Below, one piece after another: positions 20,459 through 28,275 of a stretch of 64,000 nucleotides of DNA. The stretch is from Segnochrobactrum spirostomi (lineage in GTDB: Bacteria > Pseudomonadota > Alphaproteobacteria > Rhizobiales > Segnochrobactraceae), in contig NZ_VWNA01000001.1 in NCBI RefSeq assembly GCF_009600605.1, positions 62,001-126,000 of the forward strand, written 5' to 3'. The position numbers and the translations under genes are program-made. The notes beneath the pieces were generated by a model that was not told the DNA's origin, did no database searches, and saw only the letters and a program-made list of their open reading frames with translations. Each line of letters opens with the position of its first letter. Positions within the stretch are counted from its first letter, which is position 1.

Positions 20459-21559
20459 ATGAAAGCCGCTTGGGCAGGGATTGGTTCGGTTTCGGCGTTG
20501 GCTTTGGTGGCGTCGGCGGGGCTGGCGTTCGCCCAGTCCGACGATCTCGTCGCCGCCGCGAAGAAGGAAGGCCAGCTCACCGTGATCGCGCTGCCGCACG
20601 ATTGGTGCGGCTACGGCACGGTGATTGACGGCTTCAAGCAGAAGTACGGTCTCACCGTGAACGAGCTCAATCCGGACGCCGGCTCGGGCGACGAGATCGA
20701 GGCGATCAAGGCGAACAAGGGCAACACCGGCCCGCAGGCCCCGGACGTGATCGACGTCGGCCTGTCGTTCGGCCCGTCGGCCAAGGCGGACGGCCTGATC
20801 CAGCCCTACAAGGTCTCGACCTGGAGCGAGATCCCGGATTCGGCGAAGGACCCGGAAGGCTACTGGTACGGCGATTATTACGGCGTGCTGTCGTTCGAGG
20901 TGAACAAGGACATCGTCACCAAATCGCCCGAGGATTGGAGCGACCTGCTGAAGTCCGACTACGCGAACTCGGTTGCCCTCGCCGGTGATCCGCGCGCGTC
21001 CAACCAGGCGATCCAGGGCGTCTACGCCGCGGGTCTGTCGAAGGCCGGCGGCGACGCCGCCAAGGCCGCCGAAGAGGGCCTGAAGTACTTCGCCGAGCTG
21101 TCGAAGGCCGGCAACTTCGTCCCCGTCATCGGCAAGGCCGCCTCGCTCGCCCAGGGCGCCACCCCGATCATCATCCGCTGGGACTACAACGCGCTCGCCG
21201 ATCGCGACACCCTGAAGGGCAACCCGAACGTCGACGTCGTGATCCCGAAGACGGGCGTCGTCGCCGGCGTCTACGTTCAGGCGATCTCGGCCTTCGCGCC
21301 GCACCCGAACGCCGCGAAGCTGTGGATGGAATATCTCTATTCCGACGAAGGTCAGCTCGGCTGGCTGAAGGGCTACTGCCACCCGATCCGCTTCAACGCG
21401 CTCGCCAAGGCCGGCAAGATCCCGCAGGATCTGCTCGCCAAGATGCCGCCGGCCGAGGCCTACGCCAAGGCCGTGTTCCCGACCCTCGAGGAGCAGAACT
21501 CCGCGAAGGCCGAGATCACCAAGAAGTGGGATAGCGTCGTCGGCGCCAACGTGAAGTAA
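20459..21559 (+). CDS. ABC transporter periplasmic substrate-binding protein (family 1, FbpA/PotD-like)
   Basis: The 366-residue precursor has a signal peptide (MKAAWAGIGSVSALALVASA, likely cleavage after AFA near residue 25) and a two-lobe class D binding-protein fold typical of Fe(III)/polyamine/sugar-phosphate binders. Conserved-looking parts are ITVIALPHDW near residue 43, PDVIDVGLSF, and DYYGVLSFEVNKDIV. ATG 20459 is the true start; nine upstream codons are in frame but non-coding. It is followed by two permease genes and an ATPase gene. Substrate is not evident: the fold class suggests iron, polyamine or phosphonate, while the neighbouring genes suggest a sugar acid or sugar phosphate. 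Confidence 0.88.
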   Translation: MKAAWAGIGSVSALALVASAGLAFAQSDDLVAAAKKEGQLTVIALPHDWCGYGTVIDGFKQKYGLTVNELNPDAGSGDEIEAIKANKGNTGPQAPDVIDVGLSFGPSAKADGLIQPYKVSTWSEIPDSAKDPEGYWYGDYYGVLSFEVNKDIVTKSPEDWSDLLKSDYANSVALAGDPRASNQAIQGVYAAGLSKAGGDAAKAAEEGLKYFAELSKAGNFVPVIGKAASLAQGATPIIIRWDYNALADRDTLKGNPNVDVVIPKTGVVAGVYVQAISAFAPHPNAAKLWMEYLYSDEGQLGWLKGYCHPIRFNALAKAGKIPQDLLAKMPPAEAYAKAVFPTLEEQNSAKAEITKKWDSVVGANVK

Positions 21560-21568
21560 GTCGATTTC

Positions 21569-21596
21569 GTGCCGCGCCGCTTCGGCGGCGCGGCAC
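21569..21596 (+). promoter_or_regulatory. TTCG-capped hairpin between binding-protein and permease genes
   Basis: A perfect 12-base stem (GTGCCGCGCCGC / GCGGCGCGGCAC) closed by the exceptionally stable TTCG tetraloop lies ten bases after the binding-protein stop. No U tract follows. Such hairpins usually protect the upstream mRNA or attenuate read-through, giving more binding protein than permease. Confidence 0.75.
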
Positions 21597-21666
21597 GGCT
21601 CGCTCCTGTCCGCTCCCCGGTTGCCGCCGGCTCCGCGCCGGCTCGGCCTCTAGATCGGTGCCCCCA

Positions 21667-22566
21667 ATGGCGACGGAAACCGACGTTCAACCCATCGCCG
21701 TCGCACCGCGCTCGTGGTCGGCGTCGAAATCCTTCGCGTGGCTCGGCGTCACGCCATTCGTGCTGTTCTCGCTGCTGTTCCTCATCCTGCCGACGCTGCT
21801 CCTGATGGTCGGCGCGTTCCAGGATGCCGAGGGGCATTTCACGCTGCAGAACATCGCCGGGCTCGCCGATCCGACCATTCTCAGCGCCTACTGGATCAGC
21901 ATCCAGGTGAGCACCGCCTCGGCGCTGCTTGGCGCCTTGATCGGCTTCTTCCTCGCCTATGCCGTCGTGCTCGGCGGCTTGCCGCACTGGCTGCGGCCGA
22001 CGCTGATGACCTTCTCGGGCGTCGCCTCGAACTTCGCCGGCGTGCCGCTCGCCTTCGCCTTCCTCGCGACCCTCGGCCGGCTCGGCCTCGTCACCGTGCT
22101 GCTGCGCCAGTTCGTCGGCTTCAACATCTATTCGACCGGCTTCAACCTGCTGAGCTTCTGGGGCCTGGCGCTGACCTATCTCTATTTCCAGATCCCGCTG
22201 ATGGTGCTCATCATCACCCCGGCCCTCGACGGCCTGAAGCGGGAATGGCGCGAGGCGTCGGCGATCCTCGGGGCGAGCGGATTCGCCTATTGGCGCTATG
22301 TGGCGCTGCCGGTGCTGTGGCCGAGCCTGCTCGGGACCACGCTGCTTCTGTTCGCGAATTCCTTCGGCGCCATCGCCACCGCCTACGCCCTGACCGGCTC
22401 CTCGCTCAACATCATCACGATCCTGCTTTATGCGCAGATCCGGGGTGACGTGCTTCACAACCAGAACCTCGGCTATGCGCTGGCGCTCGGCATGATCCTC
22501 ATCACGGGGCTCTCGAACGCCGCCTATATCGTGCTGCGCTCCCGCAGCGAACGGTGGCTGCGATGA
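21667..22566 (+). CDS. ABC transporter permease, first subunit
   Basis: This 299-residue inner-membrane protein has about six helices. The EAA-type cytoplasmic loop that contacts the ATPase is seen as WREASAILGASGFAYWRYVALPVL near residue 195. It forms the channel with the next gene product. ATG 21667 is taken as the start; a GTG three codons upstream is also possible. Its stop overlaps the start of the second permease gene by four bases (ATGA), so they are translationally coupled. Confidence 0.9.
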   Translation: MATETDVQPIAVAPRSWSASKSFAWLGVTPFVLFSLLFLILPTLLLMVGAFQDAEGHFTLQNIAGLADPTILSAYWISIQVSTASALLGALIGFFLAYAVVLGGLPHWLRPTLMTFSGVASNFAGVPLAFAFLATLGRLGLVTVLLRQFVGFNIYSTGFNLLSFWGLALTYLYFQIPLMVLIITPALDGLKREWREASAILGASGFAYWRYVALPVLWPSLLGTTLLLFANSFGAIATAYALTGSSLNIITILLYAQIRGDVLHNQNLGYALALGMILITGLSNAAYIVLRSRSERWLR

Positions 22567-23354
22567 AACAGAGCAAGATCGGTGCGTGGATCGCCTTCGC
22601 GGTCGGGACGATCTATTTCCTCGTCCCGCTGATAGCGACCTTCGAGTTCTCCCTGCGCATGAAGCGCGGCGAGTACAGCTTCGAGGCCTACCGGGTCGTG
22701 CTGACCGACCCGAACTTCCAGGCGAGCTTCAGCTATTCGGCGGCGCTCGCGCTCGCGACCATCGTGGTCTCGACGCTGCTCGTGGTGCCGACGGCCTATT
22801 GGATCCGCCTCAAGCTGCCGAAGCTGCGGCCGTTCGTGGAATTCGTCACGCTGCTGCCGCTCGTCATCCCGGCGATCGTCATCGTGTTCGGCTATCTCCG
22901 GATGTACAATTCGTCGTCCTTCCTGCCGTTCACGAGCTCGGCGCGGGCAACCGACGTCCTGCTCACCTTCGGTTACGTCACGCTGGCGCTGCCTTATTTC
23001 TACCGGGCGGTCGATACCGGCCTCGGCGCGGTCGACGTCCGCACGCTGACCGAGGCGGCGGAAAGCCTGGGGGCGAGCTGGGGAACCATCCTCTTCAACG
23101 TGATCCTGCCGAACGTGCGCTCGGCCGTGCTGAGCGGCGCCTTCCTGACCTTCGCCATCGTGATCGGCGAATTCACCATGGCGAGCCTTCTCAACCGGCC
23201 GGCCTTCGGACCCTACCTCCAGCTCGTCGGCGCCAACCGCGCCTATGAGCCCTCGGCGCTCGCCATCATCGCCTTCTTCGTCACCTGGGCCTGCATGGGC
23301 CTGTTGCAGATCTTCGGGCAGGGCCGCCGCGGTTCCTCGCCTGCCACCCGCTGA
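22563..23354 (+). CDS. ABC transporter permease, second subunit
   Basis: This 263-residue membrane protein has six predicted helices and the permease EAA loop TEAAESLGASWGTILFNVILPNV near residue 162. It pairs with the upstream permease. The ATG at 22563 overlaps the previous stop. The ATPase gene follows 18 bases later. Length and topology fit the Fe/polyamine-type transporter permeases. Confidence 0.9.
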   Translation: MKQSKIGAWIAFAVGTIYFLVPLIATFEFSLRMKRGEYSFEAYRVVLTDPNFQASFSYSAALALATIVVSTLLVVPTAYWIRLKLPKLRPFVEFVTLLPLVIPAIVIVFGYLRMYNSSSFLPFTSSARATDVLLTFGYVTLALPYFYRAVDTGLGAVDVRTLTEAAESLGASWGTILFNVILPNVRSAVLSGAFLTFAIVIGEFTMASLLNRPAFGPYLQLVGANRAYEPSALAIIAFFVTWACMGLLQIFGQGRRGSSPATR

Positions 23355-23372
23355 TTGCGTCGCGAGGGTCCG

Positions 23373-24446
23373 ATGTCCTTTCTCGAGATTTCCAACCTCC
23401 GCAAGGCGTTCAACGCGAATTCCGGCGTCCAGCATTTCGACCTTGCCGCGACGCGCGGCGAGTTCGTCTCCTTCCTCGGCCCCTCCGGCTGCGGCAAGAC
23501 GACGACGCTTCGTATGGTTGCCGGTTTCGAGACGCCGACCTCGGGCTCGATCCGCATCGACGGGCGGGACGTGACGCACCTGCGGCCGAACCAGCGCAAT
23601 GTCGGCATGGTGTTCCAGTCCTACGCGCTGTTCCCGAACATGACGGTCGCGCAGAACGTGGCGTTCGGCCTCAAGGTCGCCAAGCGTCCGGCGGCGGAGA
23701 TCGCCCAGCGCGTCGACGAGATGCTGAAGATCGTCAAGCTGCCGCACCTCGCCGACCGCTATCCCTACCAGCTCTCCGGCGGCCAGCAGCAGCGCGTGGC
23801 GCTCGCCCGCGCGCTCGCCATGAAGCCGCAAATCCTGCTCCTCGACGAGCCGCTTTCGGCGCTCGACGCCAAGATCCGCGTGTCCCTGCGCGAGGAGATC
23901 CGCTCGCTCCAGCGCAGCCTCGGCATCACGACGATCTACGTCACACACGACCAGGAAGAAGCCCTGTCGATGTCGGACCGCATCGTGATCATGAACGAGG
24001 GCCGCATCGAGCAGATCGGCACGCCGTTCGAGATCTACAACTTCCCGCGCACCCACTTCGTGGCATCGTTCGTCGGAACCCTCAACATGATGAAGGGTGA
24101 GGTCGTCGATCCGCAGAACGGCAAGCTCGTCGTCGACGGCCAGGAAGTGTTCACGACGCAGGGGCTCGACGGCGCCGTCGCCGGCGACACCCGCACCGTC
24201 GTGCTGCGGCCCGAGGCGGTGACCCTGAACGGGGCCCATAGCGAGGGCAACACGCTGTCTGGGACGATCGAGGAGGTCGCCTTCCTCGGCTCGGTGGTGC
24301 GCATCCGCGTCCGCCTGCGCGACAACGTGATCTCGCTCGACAGCTTCAATTCCTCGGCGGTCGCCCCGCCGGAGCGCGGCGCCGCGGCGACGGTCAGCTT
24401 CGCGCCGCGCGATCTTCAGGTCCTGCCGCACGACCGCGCCGCCTGA
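23373..24446 (+). CDS. ABC transporter ATP-binding protein
   Basis: This 357-residue cytoplasmic ATPase of the polyamine/iron class drives the transporter. Walker A GPSGCGKTTT is near residue 35, the Q loop is VFQSYALF, the signature is LSGGQQQR near residue 132, and Walker B LLLDEPLSALD plus the switch histidine VTHDQEEAL are intact. A C-terminal TOBE-like regulatory domain covers about 275-357. The ATG at 23373 has a GAGGG ribosome-binding site. A terminator-like hairpin follows, so it ends the transporter operon. Confidence 0.95.
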   Translation: MSFLEISNLRKAFNANSGVQHFDLAATRGEFVSFLGPSGCGKTTTLRMVAGFETPTSGSIRIDGRDVTHLRPNQRNVGMVFQSYALFPNMTVAQNVAFGLKVAKRPAAEIAQRVDEMLKIVKLPHLADRYPYQLSGGQQQRVALARALAMKPQILLLDEPLSALDAKIRVSLREEIRSLQRSLGITTIYVTHDQEEALSMSDRIVIMNEGRIEQIGTPFEIYNFPRTHFVASFVGTLNMMKGEVVDPQNGKLVVDGQEVFTTQGLDGAVAGDTRTVVLRPEAVTLNGAHSEGNTLSGTIEEVAFLGSVVRIRVRLRDNVISLDSFNSSAVAPPERGAAATVSFAPRDLQVLPHDRAA

Positions 24447-24478
24447 GCGACCCCGCGGCGCGCATCCCCGGTTTCGTC

Positions 24479-24510
24479 ATCGCCCGGCACCGCCGGGCGA
24501 TTTCGTTTCG
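24479..24510 (+). terminator. Rho-independent terminator after the ABC operon
   Basis: ATCGCCCGGC and GCCGGGCGAT form a perfect ten-base stem with a three-base loop at 24479-24501, followed by TTCGTTTCG. It separates the transporter operon from the aldolase gene. Confidence 0.75.
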
Positions 24511-24636
24511 AGGGCAACCGTCGGTGCGATGAACGGCCGGGATGCGCTCGCGGGGGCTCCCGCCGCCGCGCCCGATGTTCTATAGCCGGGGCTGCCGGCC
24601 CGCGCTGCCTGCGGCGCCGCGCAGAGGAGCATCCCC

Positions 24637-25293
24637 ATGTCCGTGTTCTCCGCCACGCCCGGGCCGTTCTCCGGCTGGGCCAAAGCCTGCCCGCTCGTCG
24701 CGATCCTGCGCGGCCTGAAGCCGGACGAGGCGGCCCCCGTGGGCGAGGCCCTGCACGAGGCCGGATTCGTTCTGATCGAGGTGCCGCTCAACTCGCCAGA
24801 GCCGTTCGAGAGCATCGCCCGCATGGTCCGCCGGCTCGGCGATGCCGCGATCGTCGGCGCCGGCACCGTCCGCAGCGCCGCGCATGTCGATGCCGTGGCC
24901 GAGGCGGGCGGCCGGCTCATCGTCACGCCGCATTCGGACGAGACCGTCGTGCGCGCCGCGAAGGCGAGGGGGCTCTATGCCCTGCCGGGCTTCTACACCG
25001 CGACCGAAGCCTTCTCGATGATCGATGCCGGTGCCGACGGGCTCAAGCTGTTCCCGGCCGAGGCGAGCGGGCTCGCCGTTCTGAAGGCGCTGAAGGCGGT
25101 GCTGCCGCCCGACATGCCGGTGTTCCCGGTCGGCGGCGTCACGCCGGACAATCTCGCGCCCTATGTCGCGGCCGGGGCCGCCGGCTTCGGCCTCGGCTCG
25201 GCGCTGTACAAGCCTGGCGACGACGCCAAGGCGGTCGGCGCCAAGGCCCGGGCGTTCATCGAGGCGTGGAAGACGGTTCGCTCCGCCACCTGA
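24637..25293 (+). CDS. dgoA: 2-dehydro-3-deoxy-6-phosphogalactonate aldolase
   Basis: This KDPG/KDPGal aldolase-family enzyme cleaves 2-keto-3-deoxy-6-phosphogalactonate to pyruvate and glyceraldehyde-3-phosphate, the step after DgoK. The 218-residue class I aldolase has PLVAILRGLKPDEA near residue 19, IEVPLNSPEPFESI (catalytic glutamate region) near 48, and the Schiff-base lysine in GADGLKLFPAEASG near residue 132. The PLNSPEP segment is typical of the galactonate type rather than the gluconate (Eda) type. An AGAGGAG ribosome-binding site precedes the ATG. It sits between the transporter and the dehydratase gene. Confidence 0.92.
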   Translation: MSVFSATPGPFSGWAKACPLVAILRGLKPDEAAPVGEALHEAGFVLIEVPLNSPEPFESIARMVRRLGDAAIVGAGTVRSAAHVDAVAEAGGRLIVTPHSDETVVRAAKARGLYALPGFYTATEAFSMIDAGADGLKLFPAEASGLAVLKALKAVLPPDMPVFPVGGVTPDNLAPYVAAGAAGFGLGSALYKPGDDAKAVGAKARAFIEAWKTVRSAT

Positions 25294-25304
25294 GCCGATC
25301 ACGG

Positions 25305-25330
25305 TCGTGATATCGATTCCGATATCACGA
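25305..25330. promoter_or_regulatory. Operator palindrome upstream of the dehydratase gene
   Basis: TCGTGATATCG and CGATATCACGA form a perfect 11-base inverted repeat with a four-base centre. The inner architecture GATAT-N8-ATATC recurs upstream of the AraD1 gene at 28177-28194. At both sites the sequence TTGGACGGTTATG starts exactly 20 bases after the last base of the ATATC half-site. It is probably the binding site of the LysR regulator between the two genes, or of another regulator of this pathway. Confidence 0.75.
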
Positions 25331-25345
25331 TCCATCCAAAGCGCA

Positions 25346-25376
25346 TTGGACGGTTATGGCTCCGACCGGCTAGACT
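25346..25376 (+). promoter_or_regulatory. Probable promoter of the dehydratase gene
   Basis: TTGGAC at 25346-25351 (-35-like) and TAGACT at 25371-25376 are separated by 19 bases. The stretch ATTGGACGGTTATG is shared letter for letter with the AraD1 promoter region at 28213. The spacer is longer than the usual 17 bases, which fits activator dependence. Confidence 0.5.
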
Positions 25377-25410
25377 TTCGCACCAACGACGAGGAGCCCG
25401 GCCTTTTCCG

Positions 25411-27150
25411 ATGAGCGACACCGATAATAAGAACGCAAAATTCCGCAGCCAGCGGGGATGGTTCGGCCGACAGGATCGCGATGGCTTCGTGCACCGGAGC
25501 TGGATGAAGAATCAGGGCTGGCCGCACGATCTCTTCGACGGCCGCCCGATCATCGGCATCTGCAACACCTGGTCCGAGCTGACCCCCTGCAACGCCCATT
25601 TCCGCGAGCTCGCCGAGTTTGTGAAGCGCGGCGTCTGGGAGGCCGGCGGCTTCCCCCTCGAATTCCCGGTGATGTCGCTCGGCGAGACGCAGCTTCGCCC
25701 GACCGCGATGTTGTTCCGCAACCTCGCCTCGATGGACGTCGAGGAATCGATCCGCGGCAACCCGATCGACGGCGTCGTTCTGATGATGGGGTGCGACAAG
25801 ACCACCCCGTCGCTCTTGATGGGCGCCGCCTCGTGCGATCTGCCGACGATCGGCCTCTCCGGCGGCCCGATGCTGCGCGGCATCTACAAGGGCCGCGAGA
25901 TCGGCTCCGGCACCGGCGTCTGGCAGATGTCGGAAGCGGTGCGCGCCGGCACCATGAGCATGGAGGAATTCACCGACGCCGAAGCCAGCATGCACCGCTC
26001 CAAGGGGCATTGCATGACGATGGGCACGGCCTCGACGATGGCGAGCATGGTCGAAGCGCTCGGCATGAGCCTGCCGGGCAACGCCGCGATCCCGGCCGTC
26101 GACGCCCGCCGCGCCACGCTCGCCCAGCTCACCGGCCGCCGCATCGTGGAGATGGTGAAGCAGGACTTCCGCATCTCGCAGATCCTGAAGCGGGAGAATT
26201 TCGAGAACGCGGTGCGTGCCAACGCGGCGATCGGCGGTTCGACCAACGCCGTCATCCATCTGATGGCGATCGCCGGCCGCGTCGGCGTCGAACTCGACCT
26301 CGACGATTGGGACGCGCTCGGCTCACACGTGCCGTGCCTGGTCGATCTCCAGCCGTCGGGCCAGCACCTGATGGAGGACTTCTATTATGCCGGCGGCTTG
26401 CCGGCGGTTCTCCGCGAGCTCGGCGAGGCAGGCCTCCTCAACAACGATGCCTTGACCGCGAACGGCAAGTCGATGTGGGAGAACGTGAAGGCGGCGCCCT
26501 GCTGGAACCGTGAGGTGATCCACGCCTTCTCGGACCCGTTCAAGGACAAGGCCGGCATCGCCGTGCTCAAGGGCAACCTCGCCCCGAACGGCGCGGTCAT
26601 CAAGCCGTCGGCGGCGAGCCCGCACCTCCTCCAGCACCGCGGCCGCGCGGTCGTCTTCGAGAGCATCGAGGAGTTCCACGCCACGATCGACCGCGAGGAT
26701 CTCGACATCGACGAGACCTGCGTGATGGTGCTCAAGAATTGCGGCCCGAAGGGCTATCCGGGCATGGCCGAGGTTGGCAACATGCCGCTGCCGCCGAAGG
26801 TGCTGCGCAAGGGCATCACCGACATGGTGCGCATTTCCGACGCGCGCATGAGCGGCACCGCCTACGGCACCGTCGTCCTGCACACGTCGCCGGAAGCGGC
26901 GGTGGGTGGACCGCTCGCTCTCGTGAAGACGGGCGATTTCATCGTCCTCGACGTTCCGGCCCGCTCGATCCACCTCGAGGTCTCGGACGAGGAACTGGCG
27001 CGCCGCCGTGCCGAATGGGTGGCCCCGCCGGTGCCGGCCCGTGGCTACGTGAAGATGTATGTCGAGCACGTCATGCAGGCCCACGAGGGCGCCGACCTCG
27101 ACTTCCTGGTCGGCTCCTCCGGTGCGCCGGTGCCGCGCGATTCACACTGA
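25411..27150 (+). CDS. IlvD/Edd-family dehydratase, L-arabinonate dehydratase type
   Basis: Enzymes of this family dehydrate sugar acids to 2-keto-3-deoxy acids using an iron-sulfur cluster and magnesium. The 579-residue protein resembles the rhizobial L-arabinonate dehydratase over its length. Cluster-ligand cysteines are apparent in ICNTWSELTPCN near residue 50 and GCDKTTPSLLMG near residue 129. The segments AIGGSTNAVIHLMAIAGR and KNCGPKGYPGMAEVG contain the family's active-site residues, and the C-terminus ends in DSH as in known members. With dgoK/dgoA nearby it may also act on D-galactonate or D-fuconate, which share stereochemistry with L-arabinonate. It is the first gene after a palindromic operator. 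Confidence 0.9.
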   Translation: MSDTDNKNAKFRSQRGWFGRQDRDGFVHRSWMKNQGWPHDLFDGRPIIGICNTWSELTPCNAHFRELAEFVKRGVWEAGGFPLEFPVMSLGETQLRPTAMLFRNLASMDVEESIRGNPIDGVVLMMGCDKTTPSLLMGAASCDLPTIGLSGGPMLRGIYKGREIGSGTGVWQMSEAVRAGTMSMEEFTDAEASMHRSKGHCMTMGTASTMASMVEALGMSLPGNAAIPAVDARRATLAQLTGRRIVEMVKQDFRISQILKRENFENAVRANAAIGGSTNAVIHLMAIAGRVGVELDLDDWDALGSHVPCLVDLQPSGQHLMEDFYYAGGLPAVLRELGEAGLLNNDALTANGKSMWENVKAAPCWNREVIHAFSDPFKDKAGIAVLKGNLAPNGAVIKPSAASPHLLQHRGRAVVFESIEEFHATIDREDLDIDETCVMVLKNCGPKGYPGMAEVGNMPLPPKVLRKGITDMVRISDARMSGTAYGTVVLHTSPEAAVGGPLALVKTGDFIVLDVPARSIHLEVSDEELARRRAEWVAPPVPARGYVKMYVEHVMQAHEGADLDFLVGSSGAPVPRDSH

Positions 27151-27158
27151 CGCGGCGT

Positions 27159-28157
27159 TCAGAGATCGTCCGGCGCGCGTAGGCGCCGCCGGACGATCTG
27201 GAACATGGCTTCGGCGGCGGGCGGCAGCGTCCGCCGCGCGACGCGAACGAGACCGAATGGCTCGACCCTGATCCGCCCTTCCACCGGTAGGATGGCGACG
27301 CTGCCGCCTGCGACCAGCAAGGCCGCGACCGAGCGCGATACCGCCATGATCGCGCCGTTGCGCGCGATCATCGAAAGCCCGAGCAGCACCGAACCGGTAT
27401 CGACGATGCGTTCCGGCGGCGCGATGCCGGCCTCGCGGAAATAGCCCTCGATCCGGCGGCGGAGCAGGGTGCCGCGCGCATTGAGCACCCACGATTGGCC
27501 GGCGAGCAGATCCGGTGTGATCCTGCCGCGGCCGAGGAGCGGATGATCGCGGCCGACGAGAAAGCACAATTCCTCCCCATGGCCCTCCTCATAGAGGAAG
27601 AGGCTCGAATCGACGTCCTCCGGAATGCGGGCGATGGCGAAATCGAGCCGGGCCTCGATCAGCCGGCGCACCAGCACGTCGCTCGTCTCGACGTCGACGC
27701 GGACGTGGAGCCGCGGATGGCGGCCCTGCATCTCCTCGATCGCCGCGCCGAGGATATCGATCGCCGGGGAGGTGACCGCACCGATTGCGACCGAGCCGCC
27801 TTCGCCGGCGATGAGGGCCGTCAATTCGTCCCCGGCGCGGTTCAGTTCCGAGAGCACGGTGCGGGCATGGCGCACCAGAACCTCGCCGTACCAGTTCGGC
27901 TCGACGCCGCGCGGCAGACGCTCGAACAGCGAGACGTCGGTCATCCGCTCGAGCTCGCCGAGGAGCTTCGAGGCGGCGGGCTGAGACATGTTGAGCGCTT
28001 CCGCCGCGCGGTGCAGGTTGCGGTGCTCGTCGAGCGCCATGAGGAGCTGGAGATGCCGGAGCTTCAGCCGGGCGCGGAGAAACCAGTCGGTGCCCAGCGG
28101 GCGGCTGCCGTGGCGGCGCGGCCCCCGTCCGTCATCCTCCCCGCTTGCGAGCGCCAT
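27159..28157 (-). CDS. LysR-family regulator of the sugar-acid cluster (GbpR-like)
   Basis: This 332-residue regulator carries an N-terminal winged helix-turn-helix (LKLRHLQLLMALDEHRNLHRAAEALNMSQPAASK split over residues about 28-61) and a periplasmic-binding-protein-like effector domain. The extended N-terminus before LKLRHLQLL and the overall sequence recall GbpR, the galactose-responsive regulator of agrobacteria. ATG 28157 is used; the frame extends upstream into the divergent promoter but with no protein-like content. It is divergent from the AraD1 gene with a conserved palindrome in between, and is the likely local regulator. Confidence 0.88.
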   Translation of the reverse strand: MALASGEDDGRGPRRHGSRPLGTDWFLRARLKLRHLQLLMALDEHRNLHRAAEALNMSQPAASKLLGELERMTDVSLFERLPRGVEPNWYGEVLVRHARTVLSELNRAGDELTALIAGEGGSVAIGAVTSPAIDILGAAIEEMQGRHPRLHVRVDVETSDVLVRRLIEARLDFAIARIPEDVDSSLFLYEEGHGEELCFLVGRDHPLLGRGRITPDLLAGQSWVLNARGTLLRRRIEGYFREAGIAPPERIVDTGSVLLGLSMIARNGAIMAVSRSVAALLVAGGSVAILPVEGRIRVEPFGLVRVARRTLPPAAEAMFQIVRRRLRAPDDL

Positions 28158-28176
28158 GCTGTCTCTCCCGATCTTT

Positions 28177-28219
28177 GATATCGTTTTGTATATCACGAAA
28201 GCCGCATTCCGAATTGGAC
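28177..28219 (+). promoter_or_regulatory. Operator and promoter of the AraD1 gene
   Basis: GATAT-N8-ATATC at 28177-28194, followed by ACGA, matches the palindrome at 25305-25330. TTGGAC begins at 28214, exactly 20 bases after the last base of the palindrome, as at the first site. TATGGT follows 19 bases after TTGGAC. The element lies in the 118-base divergent interval between the LysR and AraD1 genes. Confidence 0.7.
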
Positions 28220-28275
28220 GGTTATGACGCGGGCCGCCTATGGTCTCGAACCAAAAAGATCGGGAGAGGACCAGG

